Of a DNA stretch of 64,000 nt, positions 12,240-24,157 are shown piece after piece. The DNA lies in the NCBI GenBank assembly GCA_001600455.1, contig BCKC01000009.1:682001-746000 (forward strand), in the 5' to 3' direction. The notes below the pieces were generated by a model. It was not told where the DNA came from, did not search any database, and saw nothing but the letters and a program-made list of their open reading frames with translations. The stretch is from Endocalyx cinctus. Lineage: Eukaryota > Ascomycota > Sordariomycetes > Amphisphaeriales > Apiosporaceae. The translations under genes were made by a program, and so were the position numbers. Numbering within the stretch: the stretch's first letter is position 1; each line of letters begins with the position of its first letter.

Positions 12240-13018
12240 GACTGACAGAGTATCGACAGTATGCACCTCGATATGTTGTCACGCCGAAGATATCTAGGAA
12301 AGGCAAATCGGAGGGTTTTTTTTAAATCCACCCTAAAAGGACTGTGTATATGATGAAGAAAAAAAGAAGAATATTGTACAAATGTACTTCTTGACTATAT
12401 GCTCGAAAGTGAACGCAACGGCAAAGTCGTATATACGTAAGGCAATGGTGGAATAACTCTCCTATAAATCAAAGGCGCGGAATATGAATTGGGGAAAAGA
12501 AGAGAAAATTAAAAAGTTAACACTAAGAAAAAAAAAAAACCAGATGTCCGAAAGATGTGTTATAGCAGAAAAGTGAGGAGGGGATTACGAGAATTTAAAA
12601 AATAAAAATACCAGGGTATATAATGATACCGTATTATTATATTTCACGCTGAGTGGCCAATTTTTAAATTTTTTTTTTCTTGGTGTGTAGGGTTCTAATT
12701 GATGAAGAAGTGAGAACGTTGATAAGCCGCATCAGCCAAGTACTGGAATGCCCACATTACAGCAGGATAAGTTGAATCACCACACTAAAACAATAGTATA
12801 CATGGACCGGAAGAAGGGGAAACAAGAATAATAAGAAAAATGAGCGGGGGAGGGCTGGAGGGGTTGTGATTCATTAGTATCTCCATGGGATAGTAACATG
12901 GATGATGGGATGATTATGATGATGTCTACCTAACTACACATAAGTATATACAATAAAAAGAAATCATGAACTCGAATTTGAATTGAAGGTGTAGTACTCC
13001 GTATATTTAGGTAGTACG

Positions 13019-13083
13019 GGCGGTATATAGATACCTACTTAAGGCGGTATACAGATACCTTCTTAAGGTGGTATAGAGAGGTA
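13019..13083. repeat. Imperfect 24-bp tandem repeat (about 2.7 copies)
   Basis: Units start GGCGGTATATAGATACC (13019), GGCGGTATACAGATACC (13043) and GGTGGTATAGAGAGG (13067), each beginning 24 bp after the last and separated by CTTAA-type spacers. Confidence 0.8.
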
Positions 13084-15708
13084 TTATAAGTAGGAAAGGG
13101 TAGCAAAAGGTATGTAGAAAGTAGTAAGGGAGGATAATGTTAAGAATCATGATTGGTTAATAATACCCTGGTAACCTCCCCAGACCAGCATAAATGCCTG
13201 CACATATAATATCCCACCCCGCATAAAATTTGTTACACGCATGGGACCTCTGAAAAAAAAAACCCCCCAATGTCCAATCATTAAGGGTTGAAGTAGCATG
13301 GAATCTCCAAGCGTTCTTTTACTTTCTGTCCGTGATCCCATTTACGTACTGTACTTGGAATAATCAAGGGAAACAAACATCAATATTTTCCTATAAAGGT
13401 AAAAATCAAGGGAAGAAGGATCTGAAAAAATTTGTCAATTTGTTGCAGTATGATAGACAAACTACCGCGTGGTAATGTTACCCAGTCCCAGATGTTCGGT
13501 TGGTGAAACTGCGACTGCGTAAAGTGAGACGGGATTCCGGATCGAGTTGATGAAGTCTATCCTCTATTTGTTTTCCTCACTAGGTATGCGGCCGAGAATG
13601 GTCAGTATAACCTTAGTAAACAAGACATACACTGTCTCTGAACGGTTCAGGAAAAAGACAAGAGAGGCTCCTCAGAAGAAATTTCCTGATCAGGTTCCCA
13701 TACCGTATCTAGAAACCATGTCTTAGAAGCATGTGTAACCATGGATATAATCTGTCGTACGCTGTTTTGCCCCCACCTGTCACGTTGAGATACGCTGGTA
13801 TCTATAGATGGTGACAAGGTTAATTATTTGAGTAAACTGACCTTACGATATGACGTAAAAGAATGAGAGAATACTGTAGTGTACACAGTAGAGAAGTATT
13901 CGTAGGAATATTTCATACCAAAGTAGATAATTCGTTGGAAGAATAATTATCCCCAACTGTAGTATCCATATTGGATATACACGGTAGGTATTATTGTGCT
14001 GTACGATACGCACGTGTATAGTATATCCAGTAAATAGTTTGATAGTGTACCATGTACTTGGCATTTTTGGTTTTAAGATATATTATGTACGGAGTATAAT
14101 ACGGAGTACAAGTATATGGACAGAGACGGTGGACATAATAGCCCTGGAGATACCCATAATTGAAAATATTGGAGAAACGAAATCATGTTTGTCCTTGTTC
14201 TAATCTACTCCAAAGCTACCCCGCATAAGTCAATCTCCACTTCTCCGCCACGATTTTAGTACGCTAGAATTGTTTAGTCCACCCGATTCCTTCTGCCGTT
14301 AGAAGATTCCGGCCCCAGCTAGTTACTTGTACGCTATTGTACACTGACACTAAACCCTATAAACTTGTAGTGTAGGTATTACAGTAAGCTTTGAATGGGG
14401 TAACTTCATCGGCCCTATCCTATACATTAGTGCGTTGCAGATTTCAAGTTACTCATTGTTAAATCTATACATATAAGAAAAAATTCAACCTTAGGGATTG
14501 TCGGATGTAACTAAAGAATCTACATACAAAAAAAAAAAAAATAGATACAATTAATTGATTGATTGATTTGACGAGAAAAAAAAAAGTACTAGTAATCCCA
14601 GAGAGAGAGAAAATCATTGAACAAAAGGACCCTCGAAAGTTAAATCATCTCGATTGATCAATATAACGTGGGGCAAAACATTCGTCATATCTCATAAAAA
14701 AATCGTTTCATGGCTGGCTGTTGTATTCTAGCTGCATCTGCACATGCTGCATCTCTTTGCTGAAAGTCCTAGGTAGAGGCGGGCTGGGCGGTTACTGACA
14801 TGCTTCATGCATCCTTCCGCGCGCCCGGCTTCCACGTTGGCAACAACGAAGACTCGGACCATGGGACTTATGTTACCACCATGGTATTCGTCGATTTTGA
14901 CGTCGAGACCGTTCTATGATATTTAATTCTTATTATGTCTTCGCGCCACGATATTTCAAGAGAATGATATCACGGAGCATCAAGGCGAGATTCTTTACTT
15001 CATTTTCGATATTTAATTAGGCCTTGTCTCAAAATAATTTCATACAGGAGGACCGCATATGAATGAGGCTGACTTCGATTCATTCATCTCCCCTAGGATT
15101 ATCCTCGGTTCACTGATTTCTTCTTTTTCCCTCCCCCCCTCTTCCTCGTCACATCACCCATCATATGAGAAGGGAACGGTCATAAGGAACACGTGAAGGA
15201 TCTGTGATGAGCCGCGATTCTGCGAATGTTCTCTGTTCCTTACCGACGGGCCGCGACAGAGAATGGGGAGAAGAAAGAATGAGAGGTTCTCGAAAAAAAA
15301 AAAAAAGAATTATACACTTCCTGCTTCCCGACGGGACCGGATGGGCGATAACCCATAAACACGTGGTTGTTGCATGCCATATTTTTTTCATGATGCACAA
15401 CCTGATGACTGCATACTTTTTCATATCAGGAGTTATATTACATACTTAATCTTCCGAACACTTTCGGATGAGGTAAGCCATCAATAGATTAATTAACGAG
15501 ACACGCGTTGGAAATGAGAACTCCCTCTTTTCAACGTTTGAGGAGATAAGATAAAATGGTTGAAGACTTTTTAGGTATAAATGACGCGCTCGCTTATGAA
15601 AGCACCCAAGAAAATCCTCAACAACATTCATTCTTGATTAAAGCCGGTAAAGACCGCTTTTAATCGTGCCAACTGATTATCAACTGTAAAATTCACTGGC
15701 AGCCGATT

Positions 15709-15709
<1 letters not shown>

Positions 15710-15737
<28 letters not shown>
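15710..15737. repeat. T28 homopolymer
   Basis: Uninterrupted run of 28 T on the + strand, about 330 bp upstream of the monooxygenase start. Confidence 0.85.
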
Positions 15738-15742
<5 letters not shown>

Positions 15743-16068
15743 TATTTATTCAATCGTACTGATATAAAACTGCCTGAGATGTGAACAAATCATTAGCAAA
15801 ATATCTAGCATTCAATAGTCCTCTATCTCATTAAATATCATACACATCATTACGAAAGTGGTGATATTTAAGTACTCAGTACAGGATAACGTGATAAATA
15901 TAGCCCTGGCGCAATCTGTCAGCTTGTCTACTTATCTTAATAGGGCATAGGGAACACTTTAGTACTTTTGAACCCCACTACCGCATTCATAGATCTAGAC
16001 GGAGTCCCCCCCTTTTTTTTTTGGACATAAAATCTTCCAAAAAGGTGATCGTATATATGTATAGAAAA

Positions 16069-18581
16069 ATGACAACGAAAAGCGTATGCATAATAGGTAA
16101 GGGTTTTTCTTCCCCTCGACTGTTCTCGTTACTTGCCCATTTTTCGTTTCGGGAATAAGAAAAGAAAAAAAAAGTGCGCGTGTAAGATCAGAGCGGGACT
16201 AAAAAGGCCTCATCATCACCAGGTGCCGGACCCTCGGGACTAGTCGCGGCCAAGAACCTGCTCCACGACGTTCCGGGGTCATCCTCTTTCCAGGTGACCA
16301 TCTTCGACGCGCAACCCCGGCTGGGCGGGTTATGGCCCGTCAGGAGAGACGACGCGGCCGGCCTCGTGCACCCGCTCATGGTCGCCAACCAGAGCCGGCA
16401 CACGGTCCAGTTCAGCGACTTCGCGTGGCGCGATGTCGACCCCCAGCTGCCGAAGGCTTGGCAGGTAGGTCGGTACCTGGAGAAGTACGCGAACGAGTAT
16501 GTCCTCGGCGGCGGGGAGAAGGCCGAGATGCGTCTCGGTTGCAAGGTCGTCGCCGCCGAGCCCCTGGGTGAGGACGAGGTTGGTTCGGCCGGGTGGCGGG
16601 TTCGCACGGAAACTGACGAGGGTGTGGTTGAGACTAACGTGTTCGATCATCTCCTCGTCGCGACCGGATTCTTCGGTAAACCCCTATGGCCTGATTCGAT
16701 CCCAAAGCCGGGAGAAGCCGAGGTGCCCGTAGTTCATAGCAGCAAGTATCGCGATATAGAGAGCCTCTTGGGTCCAAATTCGGGTAGAGGTGGTGGAAAG
16801 ATCCTCGTCGTCGGAGGTCAGATGTCCGGGATCGAGATCGCTGCAACCGTAGCCACCCATCTATCATCCATCGTCAACTCACCTGGCGAGAAAACTCTCG
16901 AGGGGGCTGAGAAGTATTCCATACACCATATTTCTCAAAGACCGGCATGGGTATTCCCACTGTTTACGTCACCTAAGGTAAGTGGTTTATATCTAAGACC
17001 AGTTTATCATCCCTCCGACTTAATATCATATTTAATTAAACTATGAATCTTTAGCCCGATGAGTCAGCGCCGCCATTTCTCCCGGTCGACTTGAACTCAT
17101 ATAATGTAGCCCAACGTCCGCATCCTCTAGTAAACACTCAAGGACACATAACCGTAGAATCGGCTCGTACCTTTAATTCAATATTCAAAAATATCTTGGG
17201 TACGGATCAATCCGAGTTCTCGCCGGAGACGAAGATCGAAGGCGACATACTTGACGAACCACCTTTCTTAGCGATGAGCTCTCTTTACATGGATTTCGTG
17301 CGATCTGGACTCATAAAAATTCATCAGGGTAAATTCTCTTCCCTCTCCGGATCTACCGCCACCGTATCCACGTCATCTTCTTCGCCTTCGGAATCTTCTT
17401 CGTCCATAGATGACATCGCCGCCGTCATCCTCGCCACGGGTTTCGACCCATCCCCTTCTTTATCCTTCCTCCCCCCCACCGTCCTCAAAACCCTTTCCCA
17501 CTCGCCCTCGCACCCCAACCTCCCGTTAGCGCTCGCCTTCCACGGCACCTACCACCCATCCCTGCCGACCCTCGGCTTCGTCGGGTTCTACCGCTCGCCG
17601 TACTGGGGCGTCATGGAGATGCAAGCCCGACTCCTCGCCCGTCTCTGGACCGCGCCGTCCGATCCCGCCCTCGCGGCCGCTTTAGAGAAAGACGGCAGCG
17701 CGGCGCGCGCGCTCGCCTTGCGCGCCGACCCGCGCGTCTCGCAGTTTCCCATGGGCGACTACGGGTTTCTGATGCAAGAGTTCGGCCGCGCCCTCGACCT
17801 GCCCATCTCCGAATTCGACGTCGACGTCGACGCCGAAGAAGACGAAACGTCGTCCTCCCCTTTTCTCCTCGTCGGCGGGAAACCCGTCGATCTCCTCGTC
17901 CCCGCGCGATACCTGTACCCGGGAGCGACGGAGGCGCAGAGGACGCACGCCCTGCGAAACCTCGCGTCCGCGCGGGCCACGCTGCGCGGCGGCCTCGCCG
18001 AGGGGAAATTCGTCGCGCAGGCGGCCTTCCGCTCGCTTTTGGGCGAGTGGAAGCTCGACCGGCGGATCCGATCGCGGCTCCCGTCGCATCCGAGCGGGCG
18101 GTTCGTGGGTACCGCTCGGTTCTTGCTGCGGGGAGGGACCGAGGACGGACGTTCTTCGACGACGCCGAACGGAAACGGCGAGGAGGACGAGAACGGCGGC
18201 GATTTGGGTTCGGAGTACTTGTACATCGAAGACGGCGATTTCGAGGCCGAGAACGGCATGCGGTTCAGGGCGACGAGGAGGTACGTTTGGAGGTACGACG
18301 AGCGGAAGGATAAGCTGAGCGTTTGGTTCGCGAGGACGGACGATAACGAGCGGGCTGATTACTTGTTTCACGAGGTGGAGTTCATCGTTCCTGATCCGAG
18401 CGCGGATGCGGATAAGAAGAGCGGGTGGAAGGCGAAGGCGAGTCATCTCTGCGTAGAGGACTTGTACGATGTGCATTACGAGTTTTTCTTCAAAGCGGTG
18501 AACTTGAGGGAGTGGAATCTGGGATATACGGTGCGTGGTCCGAAGAAGGATTATAGTATTGAGGGTACGTATACGAGGTGA
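16069..18581 (+). CDS. FAD/NAD(P)-binding flavin monooxygenase fused to a C-terminal DUF6314 domain
   Basis: Model: 16069-16096, 16223-16977, 17055-18581; 769 residues. The first exon is 28 bp and supplies MTTKSVCIIG; the splice completes the FAD motif G-A-G-P-S-G (residues ~10-15), otherwise lacking an ATG. Other marks are LGGLWP, a VATGF turn (~residue 200), a second dinucleotide site GGQMSGIEIA (~245) and ILATGF. These fit class B flavin monooxygenases (FMO-like). From about residue 585 to the end the protein changes to a compact domain (start LLGEWKLDRRI, then SGRFVGTARF, EYLYIEDGDF, RRYVWRYDE, DYLFHEVEF, HLCVEDLYDVHYEF, WNLGYTVRGPKKDY), matching DUF6314. Two Ser-rich or acidic linkers look disordered. 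Probably cytosolic; substrate unknown. Coding sequence turns strongly GC-rich after 17500. Confidence 0.88.
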
Positions 18582-18914
18582 GGTGAGCTGAACGGGCTTT
18601 GTCTGGATCTATTTCATCTTATTTCATGAGCTTGCCTGCCACTAGAAGTAAAAGAGCGTAACACGCCAATATAAACTTATGTTATAGAGATGAGATGTAT
18701 GGCATTTATTGTAATGCGAGTCGAATTTTCTATTTCTTCTATATGATGTGAAGTAAGCTCTGTATGATCACTAGCATGGCTACGTATACGAATAACCTAT
18801 ATGGAATGGTGTATTCCATTTTCATTGGACCTCTTTTTTTATATCATCTAAAGACTACGATGAAAAAGATCCGCAAGGAATAAAAGACGAAAACTTTCCC
18901 CGTCTCCTTTCGTT
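18582..18914. other. Convergent 3' intergenic region
   Basis: 333 bp between the stops of the monooxygenase (+) and dehydrogenase (-). AT-rich, no gene seen; presumably both 3' UTRs. Confidence 0.5.
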
Positions 18915-19982
18915 CTAGACGCGGATAGGGACCAATTTACTCATTCCTTTCGACTTGACCAGCGAATTCGCACAATCGCGACCGGCCAAAAAATCATCCA
19001 AGTTACGGATCGTGCAATCGGCGATCTCCGACAACGCCTCGTTCGTAAAGAAAGCCTGGTGACCGCAGACGAGGACATTGTGGAAAGTAGTCAGTCGCAT
19101 GAGCTCATCATCATCGATAATCTTCCCGGAGTGGTCATTATAAAATAACGCTCCTTCACCCTCGTACACGTCCAGAGCGAGGCCACCCAACCGCCTCTGT
19201 TTCAGGGCGGCGATAACGGCCGTAGTATCGATCAGCCCGCCCCTCGACGTGTTCACCAACATGGCTCCCTCCTTCATCTGCGAGAGCGTCTTCTCGTTCA
19301 TCAGATAACGAGTCCCCTCCGTGAGCGGGCAATGCAAGCTGACGATATCGGACTGTCCGAGAAGCGTCTCCAACTCGGAGACGTACTCGCCGCCGTACCG
19401 GGTAAACTCGTCGTTCGGGAACGGGTCGTACGCCAAAACGCGACAGCCGAACCCGGCGCCGACGATGCGCGCGAAGCAAGCGCCGATCTTGCCCGTGCCG
19501 ACGACGCCGACGGTTTTCCCCTTCAAGGTGCGGCCGAGGAGGCCGTCGAGGCTGAAGTTGCCCTCGCGCACGCGGTTGTGGGCGCGGTGCGTCTTGCGGT
19601 TCAGCGTCTGGATCAGCGCGACGGCGAACTCGGCGACGGCCTCGGGCGAGTACGCGGGGACGTTGGCGACGAAGAGGCCGAGGTCGGCGGCGCGCGCGAG
19701 GTCGACGTTGTTGAACCCGGCGCACCGCAGCAGGACGGCCCGGACCCCGCTCGCGCGCAGCGAGGTGAGCACTTCGGGCCCCAGGGAGTCGTTCACGAAG
19801 ACGCAGACCGCGGTGGCGTCCGACGCGAGGGATACGGTCTCGGTCGTGAGCGAGAATTCGTGGTACACTATCTCGATCTCGGGGGAGGGGTTGGAGCTCG
19901 CATTGCGGAGAAGCTCGGATGCTCGAGATGTGGTGAGATATAACTTGTCGTAGGGTTTGGCGGAGAAAACGGCGAGCTTCAT
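18915..19982 (-). CDS. NAD-dependent D-2-hydroxyacid dehydrogenase (D-lactate dehydrogenase type)
   Basis: Predicted cytosolic enzyme interconverting a 2-oxoacid such as pyruvate and a D-2-hydroxyacid such as D-lactate with NAD(H). Single exon, 355 residues, the usual length for the family. NAD-binding GTGKIG lies at 162-167, followed by an Asp (YDP, 186) expected for NAD preference. The catalytic triad is Arg247 (NTSRGG), Glu276 (VYEGE) and His308 (CGHQAFFT); Arg-Glu and Glu-His spacings are 29 and 32 residues, as in bacterial D-lactate dehydrogenases. The substrate loop CAGFNNVDL and a NVPAYSP block also match the D-LDH branch rather than formate or glycerate dehydrogenases. Lack of introns and resemblance to bacterial LdhA leave bacterial ancestry open. 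ATG at 19982 begins the typical MKLAVFSAKPYD start. Confidence 0.93.
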   Translation of the reverse strand: MKLAVFSAKPYDKLYLTTSRASELLRNASSNPSPEIEIVYHEFSLTTETVSLASDATAVCVFVNDSLGPEVLTSLRASGVRAVLLRCAGFNNVDLARAADLGLFVANVPAYSPEAVAEFAVALIQTLNRKTHRAHNRVREGNFSLDGLLGRTLKGKTVGVVGTGKIGACFARIVGAGFGCRVLAYDPFPNDEFTRYGGEYVSELETLLGQSDIVSLHCPLTEGTRYLMNEKTLSQMKEGAMLVNTSRGGLIDTTAVIAALKQRRLGGLALDVYEGEGALFYNDHSGKIIDDDELMRLTTFHNVLVCGHQAFFTNEALSEIADCTIRNLDDFLAGRDCANSLVKSKGMSKLVPIRV

Positions 19983-21112
19983 GTTTGTATTTCTTTCCTT
20001 TTCGGATTATTTTCTCCTATTTACTGGTTTGATTCTTCCTTTCTTTTATCTTTTCTTTTTTATCCGGGTTTTGACAGGTAAGAAGTGAGGTATGTATCTG
20101 GATGATTAGGGTTTTATTCGTAATCTATGAGTGGGTTCAAATAGGCCAGAATGAACAAGTGAAAGAAAAGATTTAGTATCTGCCAAGCTGATTATCAGTG
20201 AAATTCTATGTATAACTGCCTGATCTAACTTTGTGATGAGGATTTCTTGTTTGTACGTAAAAAGCGTTGGTTTACTCATAAATGAGATCATGCCGTGGCT
20301 GCTAATCATAACCTTCACTTGGCGAGCTGCGAGTTGTACTTGTCATCATCATACGATGTTTGTCCTACATATGTTGTAAGTTCAGATTAAGATATTTATA
20401 TTCTATCTTAGATAAATCTACTTATTTTGAATATATACAATCTTGTAATGTCTTGGAAGGCACAACATTTTGAAATATGTCGTCGTTGAGTAAAGAAACA
20501 ATTTCATTTTATAATCGGCGGTGAATAAAATTGATAGATTAGCGAAATATTGTAGATTTTCCCACTGCTCGGACCCGTATCCGTACCTATAATACCTAAG
20601 TTATAGCGGCTTATACACTATAAGATATGAACTGCAAGGTCCCCAATACAGTATAGTTTAGAGAATAACAACTACAAATTGCAATAGCTTCAGTTAATTG
20701 CTTCAGTCAATTTATATGGACCCATGAATTCCCCCCGCACCATTCTTCCCTGCCGTCCTACCGTCTTCGTCTCTTTCATAAGTAGGACATAAATTATTTG
20801 TTGAATTCATCCGAACCCTTTAAGGACTATCAAAAGTACCTATTCCCGCGACATTCTTTCTCTCCTTCCTCGATATATCCGAAATGGTGACGTGACAATA
20901 CATATAATGTACTCCGTGTACATGCGGACGAGATTTTATACTACTTACCCATTTACATAGCTCGACCAAGTATTTTACCTGATATGGCAGGTCGCATTGT
21001 CTTTTCCCCCGCACGGGATGACGAGAACGACTCCAAACCTAAGTCGCTATGTCATAGGGGCCATTGAGCTTAAATCTATTTTCTTACGGAGGACAAGATA
21101 TGCCGGTATCTA
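19983..21112. other. Intergenic, AT-rich
   Basis: Upstream region of the dehydrogenase and downstream side of a VOC remnant. T/C-rich near 19990-20060 (dehydrogenase leader), then AT-rich. TACTCCGTG, one mismatch from the recurrent 9-mer, at 20910-20918. No gene seen. Confidence 0.45.
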
Positions 21113-21445
21113 TCAAAGACCAAGGAAGCCATGCAGATGGGAATTTCCATCCGGGTCCCGGAAATAAAACATCCAAGGATCTATTGGGGACCAATACAGA
21201 ATCTGTATAATTTGTAAGAAACGAGAGATATGATGCGAATGCGTCGTATAAAATACTCAATGCCTGTACGGAAAAAGATATAAAGTCGTTGTGAGCCCAC
21301 TCTGCAAGTTTATCTCTATCTTCTTCTCTAGCCCTTATTAATCTATTATGAGTTACCGTCAAAGCGGCTTGAGACAAAGATTAACTTAGATAAGATACCT
21401 TTTCTCAAGTCCAACCTCTTCAGTAAAGTGAAGGATATCCCTCAT
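21113..21445 (-). pseudogene. Remnant of a glyoxalase/VOC-family protein
   Basis: The minus strand encodes a piece of a vicinal-oxygen-chelate (glyoxalase/bleomycin resistance) protein. Exon 21113-21202 reads ...PWMFYFRDPDGN, the hallmark strand-turn of VOC proteins, and ends in TGA. A 67-bp GT...AG intron (21203-21269) joins it in phase 0 to an upstream frame reading AREEDRDKLAEWAHNDF. Further upstream an ATG at 21445 opens a short frame with FTEEVGLEKR, resembling the first VOC motif, but I find no splice that joins it cleanly and stops intervene. The preserved portion is under half of a normal VOC protein, and the head lies 8 bp from the start of the divergent M28 peptidase. Best read as a truncated or decayed gene; a misjudged exon structure is the alternative. 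Confidence 0.5.
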
Positions 21446-21452
21446 CAGTAAG

Positions 21453-23742
21453 ATGTGGCACAGCATAATAATACGAGGATGGGCATCCTTGATTGTCCTC
21501 CTCTTATTTGCCCCTACCGGCGATGCATGTGCGCGAGAACGTGAATTATCACCAAAACATACCCATCGACAACCATTTGCTAAGCGGCAAGGAATAACAC
21601 CACGAGCAGACATAACAGCGGAAGAGCAGACCCTATTAGATTCTATCTCTAATGTGACCATTGACCAATGGTCTTACTACTATACGCATGGCCAACACTT
21701 GGCCGGCATGAACCAGAGCATGGCCGACTGGACTGCCGAGCGCTGGAGCGAGAGCGGGTGGAATGCGAGCGTCGTTTCCTACGATGTCTTCCTCAACTAC
21801 CCCATCAACAAAACCCTCACCGTCATGTCCTCGAACGGTACCGTTTTTCAACCTTCTTTAGAGGAGGCCGTCTTAGCCCAAGACGAAACATCCAGCTATC
21901 CGAACCGGGTCCCCACCTTCCACGGCTACTCGGCGAGCGGCGCCGTCGAGGCTGAGTACGTCTATGTCGGCCGCGGTCAGCAGGTTGATTTTGACCGCTT
22001 GGTAGAGCTGGGTGTACCCCTCGAAGGCAAGATCGCCGTGTCCCGGTACGGCGGACCGTTTCGGGGCTTGAAGGTCAAAAACGCCCAGGAACACGGTATG
22101 GTCGGCGCCGTCATCTTCACGGACCCGGGCGACGACGGGGATATCACCGAGGCTAACGGATACGCTGCTTACCCTGACGGTCCGGCTCGAAACCCCACCA
22201 GCGTTCAGCGAGGTTCCGTGCAGTTTCTGAGTATCTACCCGGGCGACCCGACCACGCCAGGGTACCCGTCCAAGCCGGACTCGCCCAGAGCCGATGGCAG
22301 CGGCGTCATGCCCAAGATCCCGTCTATCCCCATATCGTACGTGGACGCCTCGCCCATCCTAGCCGCGCTAGACGGGTACGGAACGCCCGGCGAGGCCGTG
22401 AACAGGAGCCAATGGGTAGGCGCGCTAAACGTGACGTACTCGACGGGTCCCGCGCCAGGCATCACAATCAGCATGAGCAACCAGATGGAGGACAAGATCA
22501 CGCCGATCTGGAACGCGATCGGGATCATTAACGGGACCGTCGCCGACGAGACGATCGTGATCGGCAACCACCGGGACGCGTGGATCGTCGGCGGCGCGGC
22601 CGACCCGAACAGCGGGAGCGCCATCATCGTCGAGCTGGCCAAGGCTTTCGGCAAGCTCCTGGAGCAAGGCTGGAAACCCACTCGCAACATCGTGCTCTGC
22701 TCCTGGGACGCCGAGGAGTACGGCCTGGTCGGTAGTACCGAGTGGGTCGAGGAGTACGTCCCCTGGCTGACGGAGACGGCCGTCTCGTACCTCAACATCG
22801 ACGTCGGCGCGAGCGGCCCTTATCCCGGAGTCGATGCTACGCCTGAGCTCCATAATATTGCGGCCGAGACGATGAAGAAGGTCATGTGGATGGATTCGAA
22901 CACGACGATGTATGACGTCTGGACCGAAAGTAGCGGCGGTAACTTTGGAGTGCTTGGCAGTGGTAGTGATTACACCGCCTTCGTCCACAACGGAATCGGT
23001 TCTGTAAGTTTCTCATACAAACGACTCGAGGTATGAGAGACTGTACTAATAAGATTGATATATAGATAGATATGGGTGCCGGTGGCGGCGACGCCATCTA
23101 CCATTACCACAGTAACTTCGACTCCTACCACTGGATGTCTACATTTGGAGACCCAGAGTTCTTGGCTCATAAATCCATGTCTCAGGTATTTCCCTAATTT
23201 CCTCAGGCTAAACGTGCCCTTATATCGTCTGGACAAAGAGACGAATAGCTAATATAATTGTTCAGTATCTTTCCTTACTGGCTTTCAACCTCGCAGCACC
23301 AACTCGCATCAGCTTTGATTTACCCAACTACTCAACGCAAGTAGAGTCATACTTCGAAGACCTCATCGACACCATCGCCGCCTCGGGCCGCGAGCTGGAT
23401 ATATCGGAACTCCGTTCGGCGCTCGACGCGTTCGGCCAAGCGACCCAGGAGATCCAGGCGCAGGACGAGCAGGCGTCGAGCACGCAGGACGCGAACCTGC
23501 AGACCCTCGTGAACCACAAGTACCGCGACTTCCAGCGCGGGTTCGTCTCCCAAGGCGGGCTGCCGGACCGCCCCTTCTTCAAACACCTAATCTTCGCCCC
23601 CGGCGTGGACACGGGCTACGCCGCTACCACATTCCCCGGTATCACGGAGGCGGTCGAGGCGGGTGATTTTGACCTGGCGGCTGAGTTTGTAACTAGGACG
23701 GCGGATGCGGTTCTGGTCGCGGCGGATATTCTGAAGACTTGA
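21453..23742 (+). CDS. Secreted M28B metallopeptidase, glutamate carboxypeptidase II (PSMA)-like
   Basis: Predicted dizinc exo- or carboxypeptidase. Model: 21453-23003, 23066-23185, 23266-23742; 715 residues, close to PSMA/NAALADase length. A hydrophobic signal peptide covers residues 1-25, followed by a dibasic KR (AKRQG), a plausible Kex2 site, so entry into the secretory pathway is expected. Domains in order: protease-associated insert (~150-320), M28 catalytic domain (~345-560), TfR-like helical dimerisation domain (~575-715). Zinc ligands: His373 (NHRDAW), Asp384 (AADPNSG), the Glu pair in WDAEEYG (first Glu catalytic), the Asp of NIDVGASG and the His of YHYHSNFD, restored by the splices. 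Several N-x-S/T sites suit a secreted or vacuolar enzyme. Start ATG at 21453 is 8 bp from the opposing VOC remnant. Confidence 0.92.
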
Positions 23743-24157
23743 ACGTGGTGACGGACTAGGATAGATAGTGTAGATACGTATTTGCCTACTTAATAAATAC
23801 ACTTTTGATGATGAGCTGATTGAATGTATGGCATGCCAAAGTACTCAAAAATTATCACTGAGATATAACATACTTCCGTAAGTAAATGGAAACCTAATGG
23901 AAATAGACCTGCATAAATTGTCCGTATGATAAGATATCGAGGCTACTACATGTTCTGCAGTATTACGCACTGACTAGCTACAGATCGCCATGCATGAAAA
24001 ATCTATAATTTACTCTTTTTGAGCCCCGAATGTGTTGAAACCAGAGATATAGAGCAAGTAAATCCCCTAGACTTCGGAAGCCGGCATAATAATGGAAAGA
24101 AAATACAAAATTATGTATGGCTCTACGAGCCAAGACAATAAATCATCATCCTAATTG
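23743..24157. other. Convergent 3' intergenic region
   Basis: AT-rich 415 bp between the peptidase (+) and permease (-) stops, with AATAAA-like tracts. No gene seen. Confidence 0.5.

Larger units (their letters stand above)
12240..16068. other. 3.8 kb AT-rich gene desert
   Basis: No supportable gene. It contains the 24-bp tandem repeat at 13019-13083, three exact copies of TACGGAGTA or its complement (12995-13003, 14088-14096, 14100-14108), a T28 run at 15710-15737 and AT-rich filler. The right end is the promoter of the monooxygenase gene starting at 16069; the left end is the permease promoter. I see no transposase- or reverse-transcriptase-like frame. Confidence 0.5.

Noticed and set aside
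12240..16068. Degraded transposon in the AT-rich desert
   Set aside because: No transposase, RT or integrase motif and no long terminal repeat pair could be seen; only short tandem repeats and homopolymers.
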